From Owenia fusiformis (taxonomy: Eukaryota; Annelida; Polychaeta; Sabellida; Oweniidae), in NCBI GenBank assembly GCA_903813345.2, contig CAIIXF020000006.1, positions 15,382,348-15,446,347 on the forward strand: 64,000 bases of DNA, written 5' to 3'. Position 1 is the stretch's first letter; every line of letters starts with the position of its first letter. A model generated the notes under the pieces. That model had not been told where the DNA came from, did not search any database, and saw only the letters and a program-made list of their open reading frames with translations. Of this stretch, positions 24,185 to 38,304 are shown piece after piece. A program made the translations under genes and the position numbers.

Positions 24185-27100
24185 TCATCGATGGAAATAT
24201 GCTCATCTTGAAAGTATTTTTTGTTTACCTGTAAGTGGTACCAGTGGGCGGTGATAATGACCTATAGCATGAACCTCTACATTTGATTCATTTCGTGTAA
24301 ATCAAATGTCATTTGGTGTATAAAAAGCGAGATAAACCCAGAGTTTATGTCATTATATAATTATGCCATTATGTAATGTTAATTTGAAAACAATTGCTTT
24401 GGGATGGTATATTGGGCATTTGCCAGGTAATATCGCCGGTATATGTAAATGTTTAATTTATATGTTATGTCTGTTAACTTATGGAATTACAACCCTAGCA
24501 TAATAACCAACATTACTATTATGACAATAATAAATCCCCTCTATTTCTTATAGTTCAATTTTCATTCTTTTCAAAATGCTAATATAAAGCGTTAAATGCT
24601 TTGTTTCAATGTATTTTAAAAGAAGTCACGTTTTACAACTTATATATATTCACATTTTCCAAAAAAAATTACGAGTTATTTTTGTAAGGAGTGATGGCCT
24701 AAAGTTACCGATTGCAATGCAACGTATGGTGTGCTATATTTGGTAGTGTCTGCCCTTGTGGAAAACAATAATTTATTGACGGAACTAGATCTAGCTTGTT
24801 TTTTGGTTCATAAGCATTAGTAAATACCATGCAATGATACTACAAATTAATATCAGATGTGATACTTATCTTATTTACAAAGGGTTGTCAAAAAGCCCTA
24901 GTTGCACAAAGTATGCTTCATATATAAATGATTAAAATATGAGGCTGAAGGGGCATACCGGTATCTTAGATAACAACAGATAGCAGCCGGCTTCTAGTTC
25001 CAGCTTTCGGGTAGATAAACTACAGCTGAGGTACAAATGTACGATGTAACATCCACATAGAACGTTCAACTTATAGAGATGTTTACAAAGAGCGTTATGG
25101 GGAAATGAGTGCTGATCAAAATATAAGATCTTTTCGCTTTCAAATCATTTTCACAGCATTAATGACCTAGCAGACTGCAAAAATTGATGTTCAGCAGACG
25201 ATCTCTTTTAAAGAGGCGACGCGAAATCAGGCAAACTAATTAAAACGCACTAATTCTTATGGCTGTATAGAAATTAAATAGATTTATTCCAAAATCAATG
25301 TCTATACAGATTTTTTGTCTAAATGATATTTACAAGACAACAGTAATACTTTTTTATTTTCTTGAAACCTGTAACATCGTAATAATTCAGAAATTATATT
25401 AGTAGCTTCTATTGAATAAAATCATGACAGCTTCAGTGCACCCCATTCTACATAAATTGTCCTTAAAAGGCTAAAGTAGCATTGGCTATGCAGCTATTGT
25501 ACCAGTGTATGCATTCCCCTTCATATGTTTTGCACTGAAAGTCCCCTTTTTGATCACCAATCAATGCTCTCCATAGGAGGAAATAGAACACATAACATGA
25601 CATTCTCCGAGCTTTAGTAATTCAGGAAAGCTTTTTTATTTCATCCGATGAAAAATCCCGATTACAAAACTTTTGGAAGGGAGTGTACAACTGAACTTTT
25701 TGGGGGAAGATGTTTTTATTAATAGCCTTTATCAAATGATTCTCTTTTTGTCAATGGCACGTTTTTTGCAAAAATAACAAAATGTGTAGAATGAATGTGG
25801 TTCACATATTTACACTGTGAAAGGTACAGTAGATGTAAACATTCTATATTGAGCTAACATGTGCATCAGCTTGGGGTGACTGAACTAAAATGTGTTTTTG
25901 TTGCTAAGCACGCATGGGTCAAACGTATAGGAAATGACGATGATAAAAACAATTTGTAATGTACCCGAGATTAAGCCTTTAGATGATGAATACTCCATTT
26001 ATCATTTATTTCATATGGATTTATAGGCGCGTAAAAACTCCCATTTGCGCCATTTGTATTCATATCTCCCGTAGCATTCACTTATAGGCTGATGCACTCC
26101 TCACATTTATCGACATTTGATTCATTTAATGACCAAACCGTCACTATTAAAGCGATTGTTGAAATTAATTTTGAAGTCATGCCCTGTAGATTATTTTTCA
26201 AGGGAAAACATTAACAATCCAATAAACATTATGCTAAGTAGACCTCTTCTTTTACCCCTATCAATTTAGTACCACAGTCCATTCCCCATTCGTTTAGTAA
26301 AGACTAAACATCGATTTTCATTCAAGATATTTTTAATATTTTAAGATAGACCCTCCAATTGATGACTTACGTTACTTGAGTGTACGGAATTTCGAATGAT
26401 ACATTAAGTTGATGTAAGGTTATTCCACGTATATTATCAGATCTCCAAATCACTGTCTGTAAACTGAGTATGTTTTACTTACCTTAGAATCCACCTCAAC
26501 CTCGCAATATCACTGATCTCCCGAATGTACAAAATTATCTCAGGTAATGGCCCGAGAGAACACTGTGTTCCTCTAATAGGATACACGATAAAATGACCTT
26601 AACAAGAACCTTTGAAATGTATCATGATCAGTGTCTATATAATAATTGCTTTGACATGCAGGCGACCGAATTTCCCACAGCAGCTACGTAAATGATACAT
26701 AAATCAGGCACTAATGTAATTAACATCATACATTGATATTAAACAGCCTGACGAACTTTACATTCAGTCAATCTGCCCATTTTTACTATATTAAGCTCTG
26801 CAACATTTCTTATCAGGCAGACTCCGTTAATCCCAAGTTTATGTTGAATTATTGATTATGAATAGCACATCCAGATATTCTCAGTTATTATAACACAAAC
26901 ATAGTCGATAATCCGGATTCTTGGAATGTACATATATGTATGTGTATTGGCATGCTATATACTTATATGTAATTATTGAACACTTACCTTATGTCATATA
27001 AGTTTCCAGTATATTTGAGTATACGTCTTAATGTTCTTCGTTCTCCAATCTAGCTATGCTTCACACAGCCTCGATGGTGCAGTTCCGGGTCGATTTATTT

Positions 27101-28300
27101 ACGTTCATCCTATGATAGGCTGCCCTTCCCCTTACATGGTTAATTCAGGTACAACATTTTATACCTTCAACTGTCATCATTATTTTGAATTGATTTATGC
27201 ATTCAAGCACCCGTGCACTGATTATTCAGAAACATATCCTGAAAACAGTGTTCCTGTTTCTGAAGATATAGCCAATCAATACTAATGAGAAAATGTTGAT
27301 CTGAAAGGGCTGGCAGATAAAAATACAGACCGCTGTTGGAAATCAATACTTGACTGAGATACGAGATGCTGTAGCAAGTATTGAAAGAAGTCATGCAAGA
27401 AACTTGTATACTTGTATTAGAATGTCTAAATGCAGATAAGCTGGCTCCAAACGTTGTATTCTTGTGGCATTTTGTTCCACAAGTATGGCGTTTTTTCAAT
27501 TGTCACAAGTTGTTTGTTTATTTGTTTATTTGTTTGTTTGTTTGTTGTTTAGTGTCTATGTACCTACTTGATTGTTGAACTGCATGTTTTGCTTTGAACA
27601 TCTAAAATCATCTATTACTAAATAACATATAAATGAATCACTCGACAACTTTAAATCCAATCAATTTTATTGTAATGATTTAAAACACTTGACATCTATT
27701 AATCACATATACTTAAAAATACATAGCTACACGTTTATGTATGGTGGAGCTGCCGGGAAGTTTTGCTAGCGGAACAGATCAGCTTCCCCTACAATTTTGC
27801 TCCTGAACACTAAATTCCCTCAATACAAAATTGGAATTGTGATACTCATCATATACACAAATAGAAAAATATAACAACTCACAACAACTATAGAATAGTT
27901 TTGAGCATGATATGGATAAATATGATAGTAGGGGGGACAACATAACGGTTAACTTGAGTTTATGAAATAGATGAAGATAATCAATGTCACTGAATTAATA
28001 TATAACCATTAATCTAAAAATATAGAATGGCTTAGTATATGATTCTGTGTAGCTGGAATTTGACACTAGATATAGTATATCATTCCTAAAAGTGTGAATT
28101 CTGAACTATGCGTCGTCATCTATATTCAAGATTTCACCATCTAATACCTTGGATTAATTCATTGTACATTGTAACTAAAAAGTATCAATGTCAAGGTTGG
28201 TAAAAATAGATTTCCTGGGATTGTTTATCTCATTTTTAAATAAACATTTACGTTCCATAACGAGCGTAATCCGACAGATATCCACGCAATTTATCCATAT
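24185..28300. other. Gene-poor intergenic region between the sHSP and SLC22 genes
   Basis: About 4 kb with no supported coding exon. It has AT-rich unique-looking sequence, a TATA-like word read on minus near 24352-24360, isolated donor-like words at 26478 and 26990 on the minus strand, and a TTTG microsatellite at 27511-27550. The short open stretches near 27031-27578 lie on opposite strands over the same bases and have no family or splice support. Confidence 0.4.
27511..27550. repeat. (TTTG)n microsatellite
   Basis: About ten units of TTTG with TTTA interruptions over 40 bp. Confidence 0.85.
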
Positions 28301-28306
28301 ATTTAT

Positions 28307-31300
28307 TTACAAAAGTGTTGCATCGCCATCAAATCCACGGTTGGTGTATGCCAATCCATTGATTGTTTTATTTGGTTCAAATCCAGTTGCTTTTATATCC
28401 AATTTTGTATCATCACCTATAGCGACTTTCTTTTCTCTGCTGGCATTAGCTTCTTCAACTTCGATCGTGTCTTGGCTGGAAATTTAAAGAAATGCAATTC
28501 GATTTTTGAAATTTTGAAATTGTACAAGAATCAAATCAAATCTTGCTGCTGAACTGACATTTCTATTCACTTACTTCCTATAGTTTTCAGCATCTTGGAT
28601 GGTTTCTGGTAGGCGTTTCCCCAGTGTCTCTGGTAATAAGAAAGTCAAGAACCCAGCCAGTACTGACATTGCCCCGAACACAATCACAGGGGTGTGGATG
28701 TAGTAATCTCTCTAAAAAACAGCATTATACTCTGGATTATTGATAAATACGAATGGCAAGAGTAGGTTTTATTCAATTTTTGAATGCCTTAAAGAGCTTG
28801 ATCTGTAGTCCTAAAATAACATACATGTAGAGAATGATCTATGTGTACCTGAAATTTTCGACACACTATTAAAAATCATAGACAGACCAGATATCGGTCC
28901 GTGACTAAAATTCACTGGTAGATGAACAAGGAGGCTTTAGAGATGGAAGAAATTGTCACGATCAATTACATTCTCTCTACTCAATTGTCAATAATAGAAA
29001 AATATCTAAATTATCAACATTCGTTTGCTATATTGATATGAAAAAAGCGTTCTCAAATGTAAATAGAGACTGTTTGTGGTATAAAATTCACCAGTTTGGA
29101 ATAACAGGAAGAATGCTCACAGCTATTCAATCACTGTATGAAGATGTAAACTGCTCAGTTAGGATTAATGGTTTTTTAACACCTTGGTTCAAGGTAAAAG
29201 GGGGCTGTAAGGAAGGCTGTATGATGTCTCCGTCCCTCTTTTCAATTTACATCAATGACCTAGCAGTAGCAATTAATGAACTTCAAAAAGGAATTCAAAT
29301 TGATGACATCAATATTGGAATTTTCTTATATACAGATGATATAGCACTATTAGCTCCATCTAGTGACAATTTACAAGATATGCTCAATGTACTTAGCCAG
29401 TGGTGTCTGAAATGGAGAATGATAATTAATGCTGATAAATCAAAAATTGTGCAATACAGGCCAAAATCCACCCCTAGGTGTAATTTTAATTTTACATGTG
29501 GTAACATAGAGCTTACATATGCTAACACTTACAAATATCTTGGATTGTGGATTAATGAACATGTAGAATCCCAACACACAGCACAAGAAATAGCAAAATC
29601 AGCAAACAGAGCCTTGGGTGTTATTATAGCAAAAGCAAAACACTTTGGAGATATGGACTTTGATGTTTTTGATAAGCTCTATGATACACTAGTGCAACCA
29701 ATCATTAACTATGGGACATCTATCATAGGGCTTACTGAGCATAAGTGTCTCAACAAGATCCAGGCTAGAGCAGGGAAGTTTTATTTAGGAGTAGGCTCAA
29801 GGACAAACAATGAAGCAGTCCGAGGAGACCTGGGCTGGGAGCTACCTATAAATAAACAAAAACTCCAATGTGTTAGGCTATTCCTCAGATTGAAAAATAC
29901 AGACCATAATAGAATTAACTTTAAGGTACATAGCTGGTCAATAAGGAGAAAATCAAGCTGGGACAATAAAGTGCTCAATATTATTCAAAAAGCAAACCAG
30001 GGCCATGTTTTAGAAAATGGAACAACCAATCAATATCAAACAAACAGTCCAAAATGTTCAACTACACTTCCAAAGTCAAGACCCATTCTTATATAACATA
30101 TGGAATGACAAGGGAAACCTTATAAATGGAAATAAGTTAAGAACATATAGGGAATTTAAATTCGGTGTGTGCACTGAACAGTTTATAAAGGAAAACTTGC
30201 CAAGACACCATAGAAAAATACTGGCAGAATTTAGATCTGGTACTTTGAAGTTAGCCATAGAGACAGGTCGCTTTAATAACATTCCATTACACAACAGAAA
30301 ATGTCTTTTATGTGATAGTGACCAAGTAGAAGATGAAAAACATTTTCTGTTAGACTGTACACATTATATAGATATCAGAAATGACCTATTTTCATATTTA
30401 AGAGATTCATTTGATAATTTTAGTGTTGATAATATTACACTCCACTCTATAATGACATGTAAATCTAGTCAAAGGAAAATTGCTTCCTCTATATATAAAA
30501 TGTTTCAAAAGAGGGCATTTAATCTGGAACGTTTGCAATAACATTGTAATATTGATGCTATTTATGTATTAATATAAGTGTCTCATAAGCCGGCATCGGC
30601 TAGAGGTTTTTTATTAATGTATTTTAGTATTGTATTTTATTGTATATGTATGAACCTGTGACACTATAATAAACTATAATAAACTAAAAAACTAAACTAA
30701 AACGAACGAAAAACTCGCAACATGCCGGAAATACCTACCAGAAGAGACAAAAGAGGTGCACATATCCCACCGGCCCTAGCAAACATGGACGAAGATCCTA
30801 AAGCAACATTTCTGACCACAGTGGGGTTTAGTTCACACGTTAGAATGTAAATAATGCCAAAAGACATAGTCAGCATACACTTGCCAAATAGGGATAGACC
30901 AATCACCACAGAACCCATTCCTGAAAATTAAAAGGAACTGTATTATTGGAAGGATAGGTATCAATATGGTGAACTGAATTCAACAATGTTTCTCTCTTTA
31001 ACCAATTATTGAAAACATTCTGTAAAAAACACGGTCCTTTATTGAGATGTATGTATGAGATGTAGTAAAATGATGTGTTGATGTAGGTCAATATCCCAGT
31101 CAGTGTTAGAGGCATTTTGATTGATTGGCAACAATTTAATGCAAAAATTATTTACATATATTGTATATAATTGTTTTTGTTTTTAGTGCAATTGTTTTTT
31201 GTTCCTTTCTACCAATTCTTGAGAATGAAATAAAATGACTTTCCGAACCTTGTTGGAACAAAATAGCATATACAACATTTTCTGATCTTAGACCTCTCAA

Positions 31301-34300
31301 TAGTATAGTTATACAAAGGAAATTTTGTTGATTTAACAAAAAGCATTCAAAATTTAAAACAAAGCCCCCCAAAATAGATACAAATTAAGATAACCCTTTT
31401 ATTTCATTAACAAGACATATACTATATCTACAAGGGGTGATCAACAAATAACGCAAATAGAGCCCTATCTCAGAAGTAAATAGAGTTAGAACATCAAATT
31501 TGATACATCGTATCACCAAACATTCATTATAATTTCTGAAAAATTTTAGGCACAAATATAACTTTATGTCGGAGTTACGGTTGCCATATCAACGCGTGGT
31601 ATGGGCACCTGAAGCAGGTCGTGAATCATAACAATGAGGGATTGAACGCCTCTCCAAAATGAGTTTGAAAGACACCATTAAGTCATACAGATGTGATGTT
31701 ATTTGGGTGTAAATCAATTCTGAAAAGTTTCTGTCAATTGATGTGATCTACTTTTAATCATGATGTCATTATACCTACACAACAATAAGTTGTCATCATA
31801 CATGTGCCTTGTCGATACCCAACGATAGGATGACAGAACACACAGGCATTGAAGAAATCAAAGTCAAGTCAGCCATACTGAAAATGGTTGAATTAAGAAC
31901 TTCAGATCTCCATAGAAGACAGAAAGAACTGATATAGTGTTGTTATTTGAATGAAATGTCACTGCAAAAAACTTAAAAGATACTAAAGAAGTCATTTGGT
32001 GATGAAAATGGTCAAAGCAATGTCTACAGATGGTAAATTACCGAACGATTTCTGAAAAGCCAAGAAGATCCGCTGAGGTTGCTTCGCGTATAGGTGCTCC
32101 AAAAACAACACGCACAGCAGAAATCATTAAAGAAGTAAAGCAGCTGATTATGGATGAGGAAACTGTCATTATTTAACATGAACTGGGCAGTAGTTATGAG
32201 CATGAAAAATGATTATTAAAAAAATTGTGACATCTTATATTTGAGGTACTTCAGATGCACATGACTTAGGTTGCCGTATGCTAAATCAATATTGTTACTT
32301 ACTATTTAAGACCTGCTTCAGGTATCCTTACCACGGGTTACTATGGTAACTGTAACTTTGGCATATATCAAGGTTTTTGCCTGAATTTTTGGGGAAATAT
32401 TAATGAATGTTTGGTGATACTATGTATAAAGGTTAGTGCTCTAACTCCAATTAGTTTCTGAGATAGGGCTCTATTTGGGTTATTTGTTGATCACCCCTTG
32501 TAGTATAGGTATCGGTGTGTGCGGTTTCGTTTTGAGAAAATTCAACAATTTACGACTAATTGGCATATGGTCACAATTTTAATTTCCACAATGTCGTTGA
32601 AATATGATGTGGTTTTTTACAACACCTTCGGGTACTGCCATCACACAAAGTAGAGCCACTCCCCCAATTATCATTGTCAGTCCTAATGGCCATATTCTGC
32701 CAAACTTCCACATTAATGGAATCTTCAATATAACTGCAGGTATCTCAACTGCAGCGTTCAGGAGATAATTGAGGTATGGACTGCCCGATAAACTACCTGC
32801 CCCCAAAGAGAGCCCGTAGTAAACCATACTTGTAACAAACCTAATGTCGTAAAATACCATGTGATGATTTACATGTGTATGAGATGTAGTAATAAATGAT
32901 GAGTTGTTGTAGGTCAGTAAGTATCCCAGTCAGATTTAAGATCTTTGGGGAAGCATGGCATTTCTTGAAAGCCCATTGGGGAACGAAGGGCGATTACGTA
33001 CGCACTTCTTTTAATAAACATCGCTGCCCCATCGTGTCCCAAGAAGGACCTTGTTGACTTTGCCCCATGGAGTGTTCCTCATGAGTCTCATGGAAATGAT
33101 ATTATTTAGTTTAGAGTTTACTGCGGTCGTTTTGATCCACAAGTCACCTGACCTGTCACATGATCAATAGTCCCACAATGCCCCATGGAAAGAGTCCTAT
33201 GGGGTAATTAAACCCCATGAAGTCCCACACGAGCCCACACTACACATGTTAAGACTATAGAGTTCTCCCATTGGTGTATGTTCTTTTCAAAAGTCACCAT
33301 TTGTTGGCGTTACTAAGGCGCTAAAATAAACTGTTTTATGAAGAATATACACACCAAATATAAAATTGTATGAGAGAATTTTTCCTGATGTTTGGAGTTC
33401 GTAGCAGATCAAGAAAAAACGCTTTCTTTCCCGGATCCTCTGCATCTGAATTCTCCTACAATCAGATTTAGCAGTTTAGTACTTCTTAACAATCAAAAAA
33501 TGGTCTTGATTCAAAGACCCCTACCATATCATCCATAAAAGGTGACATTAATAGGAAGATGAGAGGGGAGGAGGTCAAGCGGCACAATTCGTTTGGTTAT
33601 GGAATAAAGATCATGAAATCTTTTTAAAGCTTCATACCCGATCGTTTAACTTTTTGATATTATTCATGAGCATAAAATGTTAATATTGTACAAAAGAACG
33701 GAAAACTTGTGACGTTAAGCGCAATGTTTTAAAGTAACCTACTTTCATGTTGATATCAATGACGTCTGGAAGTTTTGCATTATTCCACTTGGCAATCTTA
33801 TTCATTATTGCATCCCCATCTTTATTTTTCCCTTGACTGTACTTCCAACGAGGTGAATCTGGCATAATGCTATAAATAAGTATTAAGATAATTACGTTTA
33901 ATAACAGATACATCCGGCTACTCCATCGTGTATTTGCAATTGATGATGAATAAACGTATGAGATAAACAACGTTATAGATTAACATAAATTAAAACTTAC
34001 AAATGTATTACTTTAAAAACATTACAACCGAGAGGTTTTGCACAATAGGTTACCGCTAAAACGTATCCGCAGCCATCTCGTTGCAATCACTCTGTACCTG
34101 TCCGTCAGTCCACAATAGTGTCACGTTTTAAAAGCTCTCATATTTTATAAAATGGCCGTCATTTTTGTCTCGCAAAATTCACTTTTGGACCATTTGGTAG
34201 CTTTATAAATGATTTCAGGTGTAAAGCGTTGTAAAAATTCATGTCAATATAAAGAGTCGTTGTATGAAATAATTTTGTTACAAAAATTCGCCAAAAAATT

Positions 34301-37300
34301 ATTTTTTTAAAACCTCTGTTGATAGGATTCTAAGTTATGTTTGTTCAACATCAATATAGAAAACCCCCCTATGATTCCTGTCTCGCGAAATTCACTTTTG
34401 GACCATTTGCTTTAAAACCTCTGTCGATAGGATTCTCATCTAATCTATTGTCTGCCATTTTAGTCATCATTCAGTTTTCTCTTTTTGAGCAACACCATGT
34501 GAGCCCAGTACCCACGGTACACAATTTTTTATTTTAGTTGAACTGCAACGCATAAACCTAGTCAATACGTTCAACGGAGCTAAAAACGTTGTGCGTAACC
34601 TCTCTATTGAGTTTGAACTCACAGAACTAAGTATATCACGTATGGTACATTAATAGACGCCACTGCTATAGTGAGATATCTCCAGTCCCTGATCAAGTAC
34701 GCTATTCCAGCTAATGTCATGTAGCCAAATGGCCAATAGAGGCCGCTAACTACAGCAGCAAATAGCCGCCATTTCTGGTTAACTATCTCGAGTACTGGAA
34801 GATAAAACGAAACTTTATTTGGCTTTTTGTGAGATTGTGTTGAGCAGTTTCTTCCATATTTTAGGGCGATGGTGTTTTACTTTTTAGATCACGCATCCAA
34901 CAACACTTACCAAGTACGTAGCCGATGGTACCAGTTGAGATTTCTGCAGCTGCCACGATAAATCTGAGTATGTTATAGACAATGTAGTTAGGGGAAAAAG
35001 AGGATGCGTACGTGAAGCTTATAGAAACCACGACAGTAGCTATCATAGCAAGCTTTCTACCAAACCTGAAAATGAATATTTGCAGCTTTGTAGATTCTAC
35101 ACAGGGAGATATTCCGATTACTTAATTAGTACAAAATTAGTACTAAATTAGCACTCTGGCAAAAGTGCACTCATGAGCACTCATGCCACTAGTGCTCATT
35201 TAGTACTAATTCATGATATTAGTACTCATTTAGTGCTGAAAATCAATATTACTAGTACTGTTTTATCACTCATGATATGATTAAGCGCTAAAAAATCAAT
35301 GAAATTACTGCTATTTTATCACTCATCATATGAGTACTAATTTAGTACTAAAACATGCAATAAATCAATACTCATGTCATAAGTACTCATTTAGTACTAA
35401 TATTTACTGAAATGAGTACTCAGTTAGCGCTAAAATGCCATGAGTACTATTTAGTACTCGGCATATCTCCCTGTGTACAACAGCATAAAAGACACACTTA
35501 ATTAGTTTTAGGCTAAAACATCATATTACACAATTTGGCTACTTCGACGCAGATATTCAGTCCCTACTGCGTCCTTGCACAATTGTCAGAGTTTACGATC
35601 GTAAAAATGAACCATGCAAAGCATCGCAATAACAAGTTTGCAGGAATTCCCAGAGGAGCCTCCAAAGGAAGCAATTGTTTTTCCCTATTATCTTCATAGT
35701 TTCCACTTAGAGACTGTTATGGATATCGATCTCGAGTTTGTAATAATATAATGATAAATCATCATTTTAGTGTAAAAGTGAGTATCAGAAGGAATGTTAG
35801 AAAACTAGAATGTTCGCGACCTTGACGTGCACAAAGCATTAACATGCAAAATGTCACCACCACAGACGTCAACCGCCGATCGCCAACCGCCGGCACAAAA
35901 ATCAGAGACCATATGTCACCACTTTTAGATGGTGACATAAAAAGCTGCACACAATTTTTCTGATGTTTTCGCTAATACTTTTTGAACTATGGGAAGTGGG
36001 GTGGGTGCTTATTGAGGAGTGATCACTAATGCAGCAATAACTTTATACACTGTAAATTGAGCCATCAGATTCTTAACCGCCAGTATATGGTAATTATTAA
36101 AATTTTAGCACTGTAAAGCTTTGACCCAACTTTATTTTTGTTGACTAACTTTTTGAAACTACTCAAGTCATGATGACAAGCAAAATTATAGGTCTACCGC
36201 TACCGCTGTCAGCGATCGCGAGAAGAAAATTCTGTTTGTTATTTAACTACTCATTGCCGATGGAATCTTTGGAGTTATACGATCGTTCATGTCAAAACAT
36301 TGATCAAATCCATCCTGATTTAATCTCGTAATGTAAGAATGAACAAATTGATAGAATACCAAAGTTTGAGACGGGTATGCTCACTTGTCACTGGCTTGTC
36401 CAAATGTGAAGACTCCTACGAGCAAGCCAGCCATGTATATCGATTGCGAGGTGGCTACCATCCATTTCTTATCACAGACAAGGTCCCACTAAAACATAAT
36501 TGCATGACATTAAGAAGAATATATGTCTCTATAAGGTCGATTCCGTTGAAAGTAGTCTATGCATGTATGATAGAATATTAATTAGTGTACCTAGTATACC
36601 GAAAGTATATGCAACTAACAGCAATAATGATGAAAATTTTATGTCCGAAATAAATATAAATAAAAGAAATGAGGAAACAGAAACTGAGTACAATAAACCT
36701 TCCTGGTAGTTTCTAAACTCTTGATGAAGCGATGGAAACTAGGGTAAAACGGCTGGATTTGTGCAAAAATATGTTTTTCATAACTGTCAGCTTTGTACTC
36801 TTTCTGCTCCGAAACTTTTAAAATGACATAATAAAATATAGGGGACATTATTTACCTCATTGGTCTCTTAATATAGAACCAGAATAGAATAATGAAAGAA
36901 TTGAAATTATTGAAATAAGTTTGAGATGTAAAAGGCGAGGTCTAACGATGTATCTGAAATGACGGATGGGGGAAACAGAAGCGACTTATTTGAAAAAGGA
37001 TTAAGAAATAAATACAGATATTGATGGGGAAATAGATATACTATCATCGGATTGGGTTGAATCGGACACACCTTGCCTAGCTATGTGTGAATATGATATT
37101 ATTGATGAGCCAGACTAAATAAGCAAAATAATGATGAATGAAAGAGTGATCAAGAAGTAAATAAATTCGGTGAAGAAAGGATGAATAATGTGAATTGAAT
37201 AATGATGATAATGTATTGTAACATTATAATTGAATCGGAAATAATTACAAGCTTAGGGCATGAATACTGATCAATGCAAGGTGTATGTCCATACCTCTGT

Positions 37301-37672
37301 GACGATTGTATTTTTGTAAGTATCTCCAGAATACACCCAACGATCACAGTTTATAACAGGTGTAGTATTTCTAAATGGAAAAGACAACAGTTCTTCTCTG
37401 GTTAAACCAGTATAGTTCCTATCATATATCTTACATTCGCTGTACGAACGGTCCTCTCCGAGAGGAATGGAAACATTAAGGCGCTCGGCGAGGGTAAAAT
37501 TGTGAACGTCTAGTTGCGATGTGGCGCAGTAATGTTTTGGTGTTCCTGTATAGAAGACCATACTCATCCGGAACAGTGCACTGAGGAACCAAGTAACGTG
37601 AATCATGTTCACGTGAAACCATTGGAACTTCCCGCATCCGCCCGCGAAGTTGATAACCTCCTCGAAAAGCAT
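28307..37672 (-). CDS. SLC22 family organic cation/anion transporter, complete, eleven exons
   Basis: Eleven exons join in phase on the minus strand: 37672-37295, 36488-36385, 35065-34911, 34794-34623, 33869-33743, 33455-33355, 32840-32626, 30920-30739, 28711-28575 and 28475-28307 supply the coding chain of ten visible coding blocks, 579 residues (any further exon would be untranslated). Exon 1 gives [19 protein letters not shown]1 and the large extracellular loop with cysteines and N-glycosylation sites. Exon 2 gives [18 protein letters not shown] and exon 3 begins [10 protein letters not shown] (MFS signature). Exon 5 carries [13 protein letters not shown], exon 6 [19 protein letters not shown] and exon 9 [19 protein letters not shown]. 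These are hallmarks of SLC22 (MFS, 12 TM). Family role: plasma-membrane transport of organic ions, carnitine or similar solutes; substrate unknown here. AATAAA overlaps the stop (28302-28307). The penultimate intron carries a LINE in opposite orientation, and the intron between the TM7-9 and TM10-11 exons carries a dead mariner. Confidence 0.93.
28915..30702 (+). mobile_element. 5'-truncated LINE (non-LTR retrotransposon) in an SLC22 intron
   Basis: The plus strand reads [16 protein letters not shown] from about 28921, then [40 protein letters not shown] and the catalytic box as [11 protein letters not shown] (usually YADD). This is the reverse transcriptase core, open from about 28921 to 30096. 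A frame change near 30015 moves the reading frame to 30017-30541, which ends with a zinc-knuckle-like [19 protein letters not shown] motif typical of LINE C-termini. The 3' end carries a short tandem tail (ATAATAAACT units, 30668-30702). The 5' part, endonuclease included, is missing. The frameshift and altered residues suggest an inactive copy. It lies opposite to the host gene, 37 bp from the exon 8 donor. Confidence 0.88.
31431..32500. mobile_element. Degenerate mariner-type transposon in an SLC22 intron
   Basis: The ends CAAGGGGTGATCAACAAATA and its perfect complement are flanked by TA (31429-31430 and 32501-32502), the Tc1/mariner target duplication. Inverted similarity extends about 170 bp inward on each side. 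The plus-strand interior around 31970-32160 reads as [17 protein letters not shown] followed by a stop, then PRRS-like and basic fragments. That resembles the helix-turn-helix part of a mariner transposase, broken by several stops, so the copy cannot be autonomous. Confidence 0.75.
35100..35475. mobile_element. Tc1/mariner-like MITE filled with AGTACT-type words
   Basis: The ends CACAGGGAGATATTCCGA and the near-complement TCGGCATATCTCCCTGTG are flanked by TA on both sides (35098-35099, 35476-35477). The 376 bp body is a degenerate array of the self-complementary words AGTACT, AGTGCT/AGCACT and AGCGCT joined by ATTT or TCAT. It sits in the SLC22 intron between exons 2 and 3, about 35 bp upstream of the exon 3 acceptor. 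Confidence 0.7.
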
Positions 37673-38304
37673 GTCTCCTTGTTCTCATGGATTATTGACG
37701 AAAATGGTAAAAAATTCTAGTAGATCTAAGATATAGGTAGCTTATGCTCAGATTCGGCCTTCACGAAGATACTAACATTTAACAGTACACACGTTCTGTG
37801 ACAGTACATGCATACATACAATAGATATTATCTCACTTTCATATGTTAGCATTTTGTCGATAGTTCTTGAGTCTTGACAGAAACAATGACAAGCAACGAC
37901 AAATGAGTTTAAAGATAAATATCTGACCTATGACAATATTTGGTACCACTTAAGAGTATGTTTTTGTGAAAAGAAATTGAGATCAAAAATATACTGTTCA
38001 TTTTTGTCATAGTTGATTAATGCGTTGCCATATATTGCATGTCCAATGGATTGTCCCAATTTAACCAGTAGTATCGCCATATTCAAAAAACGATCGTGGT
38101 TAAGAAAAAGTGTTTTTCTTTCTTTTCTGTATTTTAACACGTTGTTGCGTTATCACAAGGACATTTATGGCGTTTTATTTTAAACACTTTCATTTTGAAC
38201 TACGTAAACGTTGACGCCAAAATGTTTGGACCCAATTTTGGAATATAATGACCCATTTTTCCAAATTTGAGGCCCAGATCTTCAAAAGGTCCGTTGTACC
38301 AAAT

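Noticed and set aside
26557-26571. AGAACACTGTGTTCC, like a steroid-receptor response element
   Set aside because: A single 15-bp palindrome in a 4 kb gene-poor region with no nearby promoter; expected occasionally by chance.
27031-27578. Several 65-98 codon frames on both strands
   Set aside because: They overlap each other on opposite strands and include a TTTG microsatellite; no splice or family support.
32841-33742. Apparent missing SLC22 exon, suggesting a pseudogene
   Set aside because: A 101 bp exon at 33355-33455 with [19 protein letters not shown] joins in phase on both sides, so the gene is intact.
34165-34440. Two short direct repeats (CTCGCAAAATTCACTTTTGG and AAAACCTCTGT words)
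   Set aside because: Local duplication of about 30 bp pieces with no element boundaries; nothing further can be said.
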